Positions 25,427 to 34,272 of a DNA stretch of 64,000 bases are shown here, one piece after another. The translations under genes and the position numbers were made by a program. Source of the stretch: Celeribacter arenosi (lineage in GTDB: Bacteria > Pseudomonadota > Alphaproteobacteria > Rhodobacterales > Rhodobacteraceae); NCBI RefSeq assembly GCF_039539485.1, contig NZ_BAABDF010000007.1, positions 930,001-994,000 of the forward strand, in the 5' to 3' direction. Every line of letters starts with the position of its first letter. Position 1 is the stretch's first letter. The notes under the pieces were generated by a model. The model was not told the origin of the DNA and ran no database searches. It saw only the letters and a list, made by a program, of their open reading frames with translations.

Positions 25427-25454
25427 AAAAAAGGCGCCTCGGGGCGCCTTTTTT
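25427..25454 (+). terminator. Terminator after lon
   Basis: AAAAAAGGCGCC and GGCGCCTTTTTT pair perfectly around TCGG and end in a long T-run. It lies 28 bp after the lon stop and is also usable by the convergent 25551 gene, since the A-run gives a T-run on the other strand. Confidence 0.92.
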
Positions 25455-25550
25455 CTTTTTCTACAGAGAGTTTTGGTCATTTCCTAAAGTGACAATCCCA
25501 CCGCAACCTGTGGTGGCGTCACTGCAAATCGACCCGAAAACCGATATGCC

Positions 25551-25775
25551 TTATCCGTCCGTTTCAGCCGCAGCGTCGTCGCTCGACGCGAGCGCAACAC
25601 CAATCAGCGCAAGCAGAAGAACAGGCACAACCCAGTTCGACCCACCGGAGGAGGATCCCCCCTGTTCGATCATCACGGGCTCATCAATGACCGGCTCGGA
25701 ATAGCCGCCAGCATGTGCGGAGCCAGCAATCATCATAGCGACGGCAAGTGCGCCGGTAATTTTCTTAAATTTCAT
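25551..25775 (-). CDS. Short secreted or membrane-anchored protein (74 aa)
   Basis: An N-terminal signal peptide (KFKKITGALAVAMMIAGSAHA) is cut after AHA. Then comes a short acidic stretch (SEPVIDEPVMIEQ), a glycine/serine linker (GGSSSGGSN) and a hydrophobic segment (WVVPVLLLALIGVALAS) ending in SDDAAAETDG. A ribosome site GGGGAAGAGA supports the ATG at 25775. This layout is common in small Rhodobacteraceae proteins of unknown role. It is divergent from the HU gene. Confidence 0.7.
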   Translation of the reverse strand: MKFKKITGALAVAMMIAGSAHAGGYSEPVIDEPVMIEQGGSSSGGSNWVVPVLLLALIGVALASSDDAAAETDG

Positions 25776-25955
25776 TCTCTTCCCCTGTTGAATGACGTTG
25801 TTTTCACTCGGCTTCTCACGAACCCGCAGCAAATCATACCACCGGTCGGCGATTTATCAAAACGGTCTTGTCACAGCCCCAAAGCCGGCTAATTCGCGTT
25901 TGCCAAGGATCGGTGCAGGGCAGTAAGGTCGAGCAAACAGAAAGTAGAGGTCCAA

Positions 25956-26324
25956 ATGGCCACGCCAAAAACACCCGCCAAGCCGAAGATACCTGTCACG
26001 CCGAAAATACCCGCTACGCCCGAAAAAGACGCCGCGTCCGAGCCCGGCAATGCCGTGTCCAAACGCGACTTCCTGAACCGCGTCACACAGGCATCCGGTG
26101 CCAAGCGTAGCGTGGCCAAAAAGGTGCTCGAAGCGGCCATGAAGGAACTCGGTGACGTGCTGCAAGAGGGCAAAGACGTCAACCTGCCACCGCTGGGAAA
26201 ACTCTCCGTCAACCGGATGAAGGAAGTGCCCAACGCCCATGTCATGGTCGTCAAATTGCGCCGCTCGAAAGCGATGCTGGCCCCCGCGGTGGATGACGCT
26301 CCGGAGGGCACCGACGAAAGCTGA
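25956..26324 (+). CDS. HU-family DNA-binding protein with Pro/Lys-rich N-terminal tail (122 aa)
   Basis: The C-terminal 85 residues are an HU/IHF fold (SKRDFLNRVTQASGAKRSV ... KDVNLPPLGKLSVNRMKE). The first 30 residues are repeats of the type TPK-IP-A (MATPKTPAKPKIPVTPKIP), a basic histone-H1-like tail absent from E. coli HU. HU bends and packs DNA; the tail could add non-specific DNA contacts or compaction. It is a single gene divergent from 25551 and followed by tRNA-Val. Confidence 0.92.
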   Translation: MATPKTPAKPKIPVTPKIPATPEKDAASEPGNAVSKRDFLNRVTQASGAKRSVAKKVLEAAMKELGDVLQEGKDVNLPPLGKLSVNRMKEVPNAHVMVVKLRRSKAMLAPAVDDAPEGTDES

Positions 26325-26385
26325 TAAATCTGGCTGAGCCCCCCTTGCATCGCTGGGATGGCCTCGCTAATACACGCGCCACGGC

Positions 26386-26460
26386 GGGTGATTAGCTCAG
26401 TGGTAGAGCGCTTCGTTCACATCGAAGATGTCAGGAGTTCAAATCTCTTATCACCCACCA
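26386..26460 (+). tRNA. tRNA-Val(CAC)
   Basis: 75 nt with CCA encoded. Acceptor GGGTGAT pairs with ATCACCC. The D arm contains TAGCTCAGTGGTAGAGC, the anticodon stem is CTTCG/CGAAG with loop TTCACAT giving anticodon CAC (valine GUG), and the T arm is AGGAG-TTCAAAT-CTCTT. A terminator hairpin follows 9 bp later. No attachment-site duplication or integrase is adjacent. Confidence 0.96.
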
Positions 26461-26468
26461 CCGGCATT

Positions 26469-26497
26469 CAAAGGGCGCTCCTCGGAGCGTCCTTTTT
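26469..26497 (+). terminator. Terminator after tRNA-Val
   Basis: AAAGG-G-CGCTC pairs with GAGCG-T-CCTTT (one G-T pair) around CTCG, ending in TTTTT. It lies right after the tRNA. Confidence 0.8.
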
Positions 26498-26558
26498 CAT
26501 GACGCGCCTGCGTGACAAACTCACAGACATGGGGCAGGGCGCGGGCCATAACCGCCTC

Positions 26559-26783
26559 ATGAAAATCATAGATCGCATCCCGACCCTGACCTTCGTTTTC
26601 GCCGCGCTTACATTGGGCCTCGCGCCCTTTGTGCCCGAACCGCATGTCTGGGAGAAACTCAACATGCTCGTCTCCGGCACGCTGATAGCACCGGTGGACA
26701 TCTTCGATCTGGTCTTCCATGGCGCCCCTTGGGTGCTGCTCGCGCTCAAACTCACGCGCCCATCGCCCTCTGACGCGTCCTGA
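26559..26783 (+). CDS. Small conserved-type inner-membrane protein (74 aa)
   Basis: MKIIDRIPTLTFVFAALTLGL then APFVPEPHVWEKLNMLVSGTL and DIFDLVFHGAPWVLLALKL give two membrane helices around a PEPHxxEKL loop. This matches short proteins often annotated as RND-transporter-like, which are known as small ORFs in alphaproteobacteria. The ATG at 26559 fits the family start; in-frame ATGs at 26499 and 26529 would extend it, the first lying in the tRNA terminator. Function unknown. Confidence 0.65.
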   Translation: MKIIDRIPTLTFVFAALTLGLAPFVPEPHVWEKLNMLVSGTLIAPVDIFDLVFHGAPWVLLALKLTRPSPSDAS

Positions 26784-26788
26784 GTTCC

Positions 26789-28114
26789 TCAGTCGGGCGA
26801 TAGCATCGCCTGCGCGTGTTCAAGGAGCGTATCGCGACCTTCCAAAAACCCATCCACATCAAAGGCATAGGTTTCGTGGGGCGGTATGCCGGAGCTTTCG
26901 AAAATTACCCCATCGGGGTTTCGGTAGACCTGATGGGAGAGCGTGAATTGCCACCCGTTCGGTAGGTCGCGCACCATCATGTCCGATAGCGAGCCATTGG
27001 TGTTTTCCCCGATAAGGCGCACCTGCGGCAGTTCGCGCAGCGCCAGCGCAAAGATCTCGCCTGCGCTGACGGTTTCGCGGCTGTTCATAACCACCACAGG
27101 CACGGTGAGGGGGGAAGGTGCGCCGCGCGCGATCACCTCCGTGGGCGGCGTAAAGACTCCCGGTGCAATCTGGGTCACCTTTGTGCCCGCGCTCCAATCC
27201 GCGCCTGAAAATAGCCCCGCGTAGATCAGTGCCACCGCATCCGAGCCGCCGTTGTTGAACCGGTTATCGATGATCACGCCCGCCGCATTGGCATAGACCG
27301 CCGCCAGCCCCGCGACGATGCGCTGTGCCTCATCGACCTGTTGGTCGGCCAGCGAGGGTTCGGTTTCCATGTGATGGAACGCCATGTAGGCAATATCACC
27401 GTCGAGCCACCCGTGGCGGATACCGCCGGTTTCAACAATCTGGCGGGCCGAGACGAGGTAGCTGTCGCTCACTTGCCAGAAATCACGTGCGTCCTTGTCC
27501 CATTCGGCGGCCACTTTGGGGGTATAGTCGCCCTCCGGCGTGATCAGATTGACGTGCCTGTCTTCGATGCCGGACAGGCTTTCTTTGAGGACGCGAACCA
27601 GAACGGCAGGGTCGTAACTCTCGCCGATATCCGCAAGCGCCCTGTCGCGGCGCGCGTCCCAATCGATGCCGTGCAGGTCAAAGAACGGGTAATAGGTTGC
27701 GAGGGTTTGCCAGAACACGTCATAGGTTTCGCGCGGACCGGCTGGCCGTCCCTGCAAGCACTGCGATGGCAGTCCGTCACGCTTTACGGCCGTCACATCA
27801 TTGATGATATCGGAGACTTCCACCCGCAATTGGCCGTCCACGACCGACATATCATAACCCGCAAGCGTGCGCGCCAGACCGAGATGGGCCGGAAAGCTCT
27901 GCCACGGCAGGCAGGAGACCGGCGAAATCTCGTGGATGCGGATCACAAAAGGCGAGACGTCAAAGACGAGGCCATAGCCTTCGCTCTCCCATATGCCGCG
28001 CATCTCTTTGGGCGGGCGCGACGGGTACCAGAGCGCGGCCAGAACCACCGCCGCCAGCCCGAGCGACATCGCAATCAGACGCAGCGTGATCGCAAGGACA
28101 CGGGAGAGGGGCAT
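26789..28114 (-). CDS. S41-family (C-terminal-processing type) peptidase (441 aa)
   Basis: An N-terminal signal or anchor (LRLIAMSLGLAAVVLAALW) leads to a tail-specific-protease-like fold. The catalytic Ser is in VVVMNSRETVSAGEIFAL and a second region GVIIDNRFNNGGSDAVAL precedes it. The usual PDZ domain is not obvious. These proteases act outside the cytoplasm. The ATG at 28114 is chosen; an in-frame GTG at 28120 would overlap the upstream stop by GTGA. It follows the M20 peptidase gene in the same operon. Confidence 0.85.
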   Translation of the reverse strand: MPLSRVLAITLRLIAMSLGLAAVVLAALWYPSRPPKEMRGIWESEGYGLVFDVSPFVIRIHEISPVSCLPWQSFPAHLGLARTLAGYDMSVVDGQLRVEVSDIINDVTAVKRDGLPSQCLQGRPAGPRETYDVFWQTLATYYPFFDLHGIDWDARRDRALADIGESYDPAVLVRVLKESLSGIEDRHVNLITPEGDYTPKVAAEWDKDARDFWQVSDSYLVSARQIVETGGIRHGWLDGDIAYMAFHHMETEPSLADQQVDEAQRIVAGLAAVYANAAGVIIDNRFNNGGSDAVALIYAGLFSGADWSAGTKVTQIAPGVFTPPTEVIARGAPSPLTVPVVVMNSRETVSAGEIFALALRELPQVRLIGENTNGSLSDMMVRDLPNGWQFTLSHQVYRNPDGVIFESSGIPPHETYAFDVDGFLEGRDTLLEHAQAMLSPD

Positions 28115-28116
28115 GC

Positions 28117-29502
28117 TCACGCTTTTGACAGGGCGTCAAGAATGCGGGCCCACGACCGGATCCCTTTATGGAAATTGTTCAGCCCGTATTTTTCGTTCGG
28201 GCTGTGGATGCGGTCATCGTCATCCGCAAAACCGATCAGCATGGAATCAAGTCCCAGAATGGTGGTGAAATACCCCGCAATCGGGATCGATCCGCCCATG
28301 CCGGCAAACACCGCCTCACGGTTCCATTCATCCGACAATGCCTGACGCGCGGCTTCGAATTCGGGGCGCGCGATGTTCATCACGGCTGCCGGATTGCCTT
28401 CGAGGTCGAGATCCCATTCCACCGTTGCATCGACGGGAAGGCGCGCCTCCACATGGGCGCGCAACGCCTTGCGCAGCACGTCGGGGTCCTGATCGCCGAC
28501 CAGACGGCAGGTGATTTTGCAATGCGCCTCGGCCGGGATGACCGTTTTCGTTCCCGGACCCTGATAGCCGCCCCAAAGCCCGTTGATCTCCAACGTGGGC
28601 CGCGACCATTGCTGCTCCAGCGTCGAATAAGCTTTTTCCCCATGCGCGACACTCAGCCCTGCGTTTTCGAGGTATTCGGTTTCGTCAAAGCCACAGTTTT
28701 CCCATTGCGCCAATTGCTCCGGCGCGACCTCGTGCACCCCGTCATAGAACCCGTCGATGGTGACGCGACCATCCTCATCGTAGAAGGAAGCCACGAGTTT
28801 CGAGATTTCGCGCAACGGATTTAGGGCAGGGCCGCCGTAGTGACCGGAATGCAGGTCCATCGCAGGACCTTTGAGCGTGAACTCTTCTTTGAGCATACCG
28901 CGCAGCTGCGAGGCGATGGAGGGCACACCGGGGGACACCATCGAGGTGTCGCAAATCAACGCGATATCCGCGGCGAGCTTTTCGCGGTTCGCCTCCATGA
29001 ACGGAATCAGTGACGGCGATCCGCTTTCTTCCTCGCCTTCAAAGAAAAACGTAATGGTGCAGGGGAGTTCGCCGTGTTCGTTAATCCACGCGCGACAGGC
29101 CTCGACAAAGGTCATCAGCTGCCCCTTGTCATCGGAGGCGCCGCGCGCACGGATCACTTTTTCGCCATTCTGCTCACCGATGAAGGGCTCGAACGGATCG
29201 TGATCCCAGAGGGCCAGTGGATCGACCGGCTGCACGTCATAGTGGCCGTAAAACAGCAAATGCGGCGATCCGGAACCGATTTTTCCCATCACCATCGGGT
29301 GTCCGGGCGTGGGGCACAGTTCGGCCTCGGCCCCCAGCGAGGCGAGGTGCGAGACGAGCAAATTCGCCGCCCTGAGGCAATCGTCCTTATTGGCCGGATC
29401 GGTGGAGATCGACGGGATGCGCAACAACTCGAAAAGGCGCTCCAACGCGCCCTCCAGATCGGAATCGATACGGGACAATACAGGGGCGAGCGCGTCGGAC
29501 AT
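28117..29502 (-). CDS. M20-family dipeptidase (461 aa)
   Basis: Zinc dipeptidase of the M20/ArgE-DapE type. Metal-ligand motifs: LLFYGHYDVQPVDPLALW (His, Asp), RGASDDKGQLM (bridging Asp), and FEGEEESGSPSL (catalytic and binding Glu). A later GxSIPI-like segment (MGGSIPIAGYFTTILG) and the C-terminal histidine (LNNFHKGI) complete the site. Cleaves dipeptides or related N-acyl amino acids in the cytoplasm. It is the first gene of an operon with the S41 peptidase, so the two may process peptides together. Confidence 0.9.
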   Translation of the reverse strand: MSDALAPVLSRIDSDLEGALERLFELLRIPSISTDPANKDDCLRAANLLVSHLASLGAEAELCPTPGHPMVMGKIGSGSPHLLFYGHYDVQPVDPLALWDHDPFEPFIGEQNGEKVIRARGASDDKGQLMTFVEACRAWINEHGELPCTITFFFEGEEESGSPSLIPFMEANREKLAADIALICDTSMVSPGVPSIASQLRGMLKEEFTLKGPAMDLHSGHYGGPALNPLREISKLVASFYDEDGRVTIDGFYDGVHEVAPEQLAQWENCGFDETEYLENAGLSVAHGEKAYSTLEQQWSRPTLEINGLWGGYQGPGTKTVIPAEAHCKITCRLVGDQDPDVLRKALRAHVEARLPVDATVEWDLDLEGNPAAVMNIARPEFEAARQALSDEWNREAVFAGMGGSIPIAGYFTTILGLDSMLIGFADDDDRIHSPNEKYGLNNFHKGIRSWARILDALSKA

Positions 29503-29582
29503 TTAGGACCTCAAATGGGAAGGCGGGATGATTTGCCGCAGCTTACGCGCTCAAATGAGAGTGTCCATACGTGCCTAACGGA

Positions 29583-29596
29583 TTGACATAGATCAT
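29583..29596 (+). promoter_or_regulatory. FnrL-like site upstream of hemA
   Basis: TTGAC-ATAG-ATCAT matches the FNR consensus TTGAT-N4-ATCAA at 8 of 10 bases. It lies 153 bp before the hemA start. HemA of Rhodobacter sphaeroides is known to be under FnrL control, so a functional site is plausible; no second such site was seen in 29503-29749. Confidence 0.5.
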
Positions 29597-29749
29597 TCAG
29601 AAACGTTTTTGTGCCACGTAACAACGGCTCCTGTGAACAGGAACGATCTGCCGGCGGACCTAGATAGGTATCGATTTGTGAATATGAGTGGCTTTTTTCG
29701 AAAACCGCCGTTAAAACAGGCAGACGAGAGACGCGCGAAAGGAAGACCA

Positions 29750-30979
29750 GTGGATTATACGGCGAAGCTTGAGGAGGCGCTCAACCGTTTGCACGAGGAG
29801 GGCCGCTACCGGACCTTCATCGATATCGAACGTCAACGTGGCAACTTCCCCCATGCCGTCTGGAAAAAACCCGACGGCAGCGAGCAGCCCGTGACCGTCT
29901 GGTGTGGCAATGACTACCTCGGCATGGGTCAAAACCCCTATGTTCTGGCCGCGATGCACGACGCGGTGGACGCAACCGGCGCCGGTTCGGGTGGCACGCG
30001 CAACATTTCGGGCACCACGGTCTATCACAAACGCCTTGAGGCCGAATTGGCCGATCTGCATGCCAAAGAGGCCGCATTGGTGTTCTCCTCGGCCTATATC
30101 GCCAATGACGCGACCCTTTCGACCCTGCCGAAACTTTTCCCCGGTCTGATCATCTACTCCGATGAGTTGAACCATGCCTCGATGATCGAAGGCATCCGCC
30201 GCAACGGCGGCGCGAAACGGATTTTCCGTCATAACGACATGGCGCATCTGCGCGAAATGCTCGAAGCCGACGACAGCGCGGCCCCGAAACTCATCGCGTT
30301 CGAATCCATCTATTCCATGGACGGCGATTTCGGCCCGATCCTCGAAATGATCGAGCTGGCCGAAGAATTCAACGCTCTGACCTACATCGACGAGGTCCAC
30401 GCGGTTGGCATGTATGGCGCACGCGGCGCGGGCGTCGCCGAGGCACAGGGCCTGATGGACCGGATCGACATCGTCAACGGCACCTTGGGCAAAGCTTTCG
30501 GTGTCTTCGGGGGGTACATCGCAGCCTCTGCAAAGATGTGTGACGCCGTGCGCTCCTATGCGCCGGGCTTTATCTTCACCACCTCCATTCCGCCCGCGGT
30601 AGCGGCAGGGGCGGCGGCCTCTATCGCCTATCTCAAAGGCGAAGCCGGCGTGAAACTGCGCGAAAAACACCAGACTCAGGCGAAAATCCTGAAAACTCGC
30701 CTCAAAGGTCTCGGCCTGCCAATCACCGATCACGGCAGCCACATCGTGCCGCTGATCGTGGGCGATCCCGTGCATACTAAAATGATGTCCGACATGATGC
30801 TCGAACAGTATGGCATCTACGTTCAGCCGGTGAATTTCCCGACGGTTCCGCGCGGAACCGAACGGTTGCGCTTTACCCCGTCGCCGGTTCACGGGCCCGA
30901 TGAAATGGATCGTTTAGTGCACGCGCTTGATGCGCTCTGGGCCCATTGTGCGCTGAATCGTGCCGAATTGGCCGGATAA
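29750..30979 (+). CDS. hemA: 5-aminolevulinate synthase
   Basis: Condenses glycine and succinyl-CoA to 5-aminolevulinate (C4 heme route, alphaproteobacterial), using PLP. The PLP lysine is in NGTLGKAFGVFGGY; other signatures are WCGNDYLGMG, GSGGTRNISGT and YIDEVHAVGMYG. The GTG at 29750 (GGAAG 5 bp upstream) gives 409 residues and a start VDYTAKLEEALNRLHEEGR like Rhodobacter HemA; the frame stays open 47 codons upstream but does not look like protein. An FnrL-type site lies upstream. Confidence 0.97.
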   Translation: MDYTAKLEEALNRLHEEGRYRTFIDIERQRGNFPHAVWKKPDGSEQPVTVWCGNDYLGMGQNPYVLAAMHDAVDATGAGSGGTRNISGTTVYHKRLEAELADLHAKEAALVFSSAYIANDATLSTLPKLFPGLIIYSDELNHASMIEGIRRNGGAKRIFRHNDMAHLREMLEADDSAAPKLIAFESIYSMDGDFGPILEMIELAEEFNALTYIDEVHAVGMYGARGAGVAEAQGLMDRIDIVNGTLGKAFGVFGGYIAASAKMCDAVRSYAPGFIFTTSIPPAVAAGAAASIAYLKGEAGVKLREKHQTQAKILKTRLKGLGLPITDHGSHIVPLIVGDPVHTKMMSDMMLEQYGIYVQPVNFPTVPRGTERLRFTPSPVHGPDEMDRLVHALDALWAHCALNRAELAG

Positions 30980-31081
30980 CCACTGATCGTCTCGTGCGCG
31001 TTAACTTGTCCTGTGCTAAAAATGTTCTAAGAACGCGATACGAATCGCGAAAACTGGGGACAATAAACTGGGGCAGTGCGC

Positions 31082-32287
31082 ATGATCGGGCGGTGGAACA
31101 AACCACCAGTCGTAGAAGACCTACAACCTCGCGGCTTTGACGGGTACGAGCTTCGGCTTGGTGACGTCATGCGCGGGGAACGCGCGACTCTGGGCAAATC
31201 CCTCCTCGACGTTCAACGCGAACTCAAGATCAAAGCAACATACATTGCTGCAATCGAGAACGCGGACCCCAGTGTTTTCGAAACCCAAGGCTTCATCGCA
31301 GGCTACGTGCGCTCCTATGCGCGCTACCTCGATCTCGATCCCGACTGGGCCTTCATGCGCTTTTGCGACGAAAGCGGTTTCTCCGTGGCCCACGGCATGT
31401 CGCCCGCCGCTTCGACCAAACGCGCCTCCAGCGTCGTCAATACCCAGGCGGTTAAACCCCGAGACCCCTTCGCCGACCCGAACGCCACCTTCGTTCCCCG
31501 TGGCGAAGGCTTTTTGGCGAAGGTTGAGCCGGGTGCCCTCGGCTCCATGGCCGTGCTCTTGATGCTCGTCGGGGCCATCGGATACGGCGGCTGGTCGGTC
31601 CTACAAGAAATTCAAAAGGTGCAACTCGCACCCGTCGATGCCGCCCCCGGCGTGGCATCCGATATCGCACCGTCCCTCGGGGGCGAAACGATCATGGCCG
31701 CGCTTGATGAAAGCGTCAGTGTCGAAACCCCGAGTGTCGAAGCGCTCGACCGTCTTTACCGTCCGCAGGCGCTCGACGTGCCGGTGATGGTGCCACGCGA
31801 CGGTCCCATCGCGACGCTCGATCCACGCTCCGTGGGCTCGCTCGTCGACGAGGACCGCCAGAACCGCCTCGATAACCTGTCCACCGACATCGCGACGGCC
31901 GCGCTCGAGTCAATCGGCGAAACCGTTCAGGTCGTGGAAGAGGCCGCACCGGAACTCGCGCTGGTCGCCGTTCGCCCGTCCTGGGTGCGTGTGCAGGCCG
32001 CAGACGGGTCGGTGTTGTTCGAAAAAATCCTCGATGCGGGTGAGCGCTATGTCGTGCCTGCAATGGAACTGCCACCGGTGCTGCGCACGGGAAATGCGGG
32101 CGGGATATTCTTTTCCGTTAACGGCGATGCCTTCGGGCCTGTCGGCAAATCCGGCGCGGTCGTGAAAAACGTCGCTCTGGCTGATGCGCAGATTGCCGAG
32201 GCCTATGAATCCGTCGATCTGGCCGTGAACGTCCCGATTTGCGAAATGTTTCAGGTCGCATCCACCGCAGATCTCTCCTGCAACTGA
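31082..32287 (+). CDS. RodZ-like HTH/DUF4115 membrane protein (401 aa)
   Basis: The N-terminal cytoplasmic Xre-like helix-turn-helix reads LGKSLLDVQRELKIKATYI and AAIENADPSVF. A single membrane helix (MAVLLMLVGAIGYGGWSV) is near residue 165. A periplasmic C-terminal DUF4115 domain is seen (VRPSWVRVQAADGSVLFEK and IFFSVNGDAFGPVGKSG). This is the RodZ layout: RodZ links MreB to the envelope for cell shape. ATG 31082 is chosen over GTG 31076. It precedes ispG by 79 bp, with the same orientation as hemA. Confidence 0.88.
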   Translation: MIGRWNKPPVVEDLQPRGFDGYELRLGDVMRGERATLGKSLLDVQRELKIKATYIAAIENADPSVFETQGFIAGYVRSYARYLDLDPDWAFMRFCDESGFSVAHGMSPAASTKRASSVVNTQAVKPRDPFADPNATFVPRGEGFLAKVEPGALGSMAVLLMLVGAIGYGGWSVLQEIQKVQLAPVDAAPGVASDIAPSLGGETIMAALDESVSVETPSVEALDRLYRPQALDVPVMVPRDGPIATLDPRSVGSLVDEDRQNRLDNLSTDIATAALESIGETVQVVEEAAPELALVAVRPSWVRVQAADGSVLFEKILDAGERYVVPAMELPPVLRTGNAGGIFFSVNGDAFGPVGKSGAVVKNVALADAQIAEAYESVDLAVNVPICEMFQVASTADLSCN

Positions 32288-32366
32288 TCCCATCGAACTA
32301 AGGGTTTGCGGGCAGGGCGCCAGCACCCTATCTAGAGGGCAACTTCGGATGCCCCAGAGGTGAACC

Positions 32367-33497
32367 ATGTCCCACAATCCCATTCGCCCTTGGCGCAACA
32401 TCGAACGCCGCCAGAGCCGTAAAATCTGGGTCGGCAATGTGCCCGTCGGCGGCGATGCACCCATAACTGTGCAGACCATGACCAACACGGACTCTGGCGA
32501 CGTGCGCGCCACGCTCGATCAGGTTATCCGTGCCGCCGAGGCTGGTGCCGACATCGTGCGCATTTCCGCCCCCGACGTCGCCGCGACAACGGCGCTCAAG
32601 GAAATCTGCCGTGAAAGCCCCGTTCCGATCGTGGCGGACATCCATTTCCACTACAAACGCGCGATTGAGGCGGCCGAGGCGGGCGCGGCCTGCCTGCGCA
32701 TCAACCCGGGCAACATCGGCGACGAAAAGCGTGTCAAAGAGGTCATCAAGGCCGCCAAGGACCACAATTGCTCGATCCGCATCGGTGTGAACGCAGGCTC
32801 GCTCGAAAAGCACCTGCTGGACAAATACGCCGAGCCCTGTCCCGACGCGATGGTGGAAAGCGGCCTCGACCATATCAAAATCCTCGAAGACAACGACTTC
32901 CACAACTTCAAGATTTCGGTGAAGGCATCGGATGTCTTCCTCGCCTCGGCCGCCTATCAACAACTCGCCGAGGCCACAGACGCGCCGATCCACCTCGGGA
33001 TCACCGAAGCGGGCGGTTTGATGTCCGGCACGATCAAATCGGCGATTGGTCTGGGCCAATTGTTGTGGATGGGCATCGGGGACACGATCCGCGTGAGCCT
33101 TTCTGCCGACCCGGTGGAAGAGGTCAAAGTCGGATATGAAATCCTCAAATCGCTGGGCCTGCGCCATCGCGGGATCAACATCATTTCCTGCCCGTCCTGC
33201 GCGCGTCAGGGCTTTGACGTGATCAAAACCGTCGAAGCGCTGGAAAAGCGTCTCGAGCACATCAAGACACCGATGAGCCTGTCGATTATCGGCTGTGTGG
33301 TGAATGGACCGGGCGAAGCGTTGATGACAGATGTAGGCTGGACCGGCGGCGGGGCAGGCCATGGCATGGTCTATCTCGGCGGCAAACAGAGCCACAAAAT
33401 GTCCAACGAGTTGATGATTGAACACATCGTCGAACAGGTGGAAAAGAAAGCCGCAGAGCTGGACGCAAAAGCGGCGCCCGCAGACGCCGCCGAATAA
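32367..33497 (+). CDS. ispG: 4-hydroxy-3-methylbut-2-enyl diphosphate synthase
   Basis: Penultimate step of the non-mevalonate isoprenoid pathway: converts MEcPP to HMBPP using a 4Fe-4S cluster. Visible features: the TIM-barrel start VQTMTNTDSGDVRAT, LRINPGNIGDEKRV and the cluster cysteines in SCPSCARQGFDV and SIIGCVVNGPGEA. 376 residues is normal. The start has a clear AGAGGTGAACC upstream. It follows the rodZ-like gene and is likely co-transcribed. Confidence 0.97.
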   Translation: MSHNPIRPWRNIERRQSRKIWVGNVPVGGDAPITVQTMTNTDSGDVRATLDQVIRAAEAGADIVRISAPDVAATTALKEICRESPVPIVADIHFHYKRAIEAAEAGAACLRINPGNIGDEKRVKEVIKAAKDHNCSIRIGVNAGSLEKHLLDKYAEPCPDAMVESGLDHIKILEDNDFHNFKISVKASDVFLASAAYQQLAEATDAPIHLGITEAGGLMSGTIKSAIGLGQLLWMGIGDTIRVSLSADPVEEVKVGYEILKSLGLRHRGINIISCPSCARQGFDVIKTVEALEKRLEHIKTPMSLSIIGCVVNGPGEALMTDVGWTGGGAGHGMVYLGGKQSHKMSNELMIEHIVEQVEKKAAELDAKAAPADAAE

Positions 33498-33515
33498 AGC
33501 CGGAGCGCTGCGCCT

Positions 33516-34268
33516 TTAGCCGCGCAGCTCTGCCACGATTTCTTTCATCGCGTCATAGGGCACATAGCCGCGCAGGAACTGGCCTTCGAGCACGAAGGAA
33601 GGGGTTCCGTTGATCTGCAGGACACTGCCAAGCTGGTGGTTGGTCGCAATCTGTGCCGTGACCTCATCGTCATCCATTTTGTCCGTCACCGCGCCGACGT
33701 TGATGTCGATGCCTTTGGCGATCCGTTTCAGGATCCCCAATGTGATGTCGCCATTGGTTTCCATCAGCGCTTCGTGCAGGCGGGCGTAGACCTCATCCCC
33801 TTCGACGAGGCGCGTGGCGATGGCAAAGCGGGATGCCAATGTCGAGGCCTCGCCGAGGATCGGGAATTCCTTGACGATCAGCTTGATGTTCCCGTCGCCT
33901 TCCAGAAGCGCCTTCATATCCGGATGCGCTCTTTTGCAATACCCGCAGCGGTAGTCGGAAAACTCCACCATCACGATGTCGCCATCTGGATTGCCCAAAA
34001 TGAGATCACCCGGCGCATTGTAGAGCTGGTCATAATGGGCCGCGATCAGGGCCGCGTCGTTGTCGCCTTGCGCTGCTTCCTGACGCTGGTTGTAGACCTC
34101 CACGGCCTCCATCAGCACTTCGGGATTTTCCAGAAGATAGGATTTGATCTCCGCGCGGAAGGCACTTCGCTCATCATCGCTCATCGCGTTCATGTCAAAA
34201 GCGGCGGCCGAAAAAGCAACGGAAGCGGTCAAAAGCGCGGCAAGGCCGGTGCGCAGGGCAAGGGTCAT
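33516..34268 (-). CDS. DsbA-like thioredoxin-fold thiol oxidoreductase (250 aa)
   Basis: A signal peptide (ALRTGLAALLTASVAFSAAAF) sends it to the periplasm. The active site is SDYRCGYCKRAHPDM (C-G-Y-C). Later the fold shows a cis-Pro loop NGTPSFVLEGQFLRG and an N-terminal helical extension, typical of DsbA/ScsC-like DSBA-domain proteins. It forms or repairs disulfides in exported proteins. It starts 5 bp after the end of the M48/TPR gene, so both belong to one envelope-quality operon. Confidence 0.9.
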   Translation of the reverse strand: MTLALRTGLAALLTASVAFSAAAFDMNAMSDDERSAFRAEIKSYLLENPEVLMEAVEVYNQRQEAAQGDNDAALIAAHYDQLYNAPGDLILGNPDGDIVMVEFSDYRCGYCKRAHPDMKALLEGDGNIKLIVKEFPILGEASTLASRFAIATRLVEGDEVYARLHEALMETNGDITLGILKRIAKGIDINVGAVTDKMDDDEVTAQIATNHQLGSVLQINGTPSFVLEGQFLRGYVPYDAMKEIVAELRG

Positions 34269-34272
34269 CGGG

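Noticed and set aside
29609..29749. A 47-codon N-terminal extension of hemA
   Set aside because: The GTG at 29750 has a good ribosome site and gives the known HemA N-terminus; the extension overlaps the promoter region.
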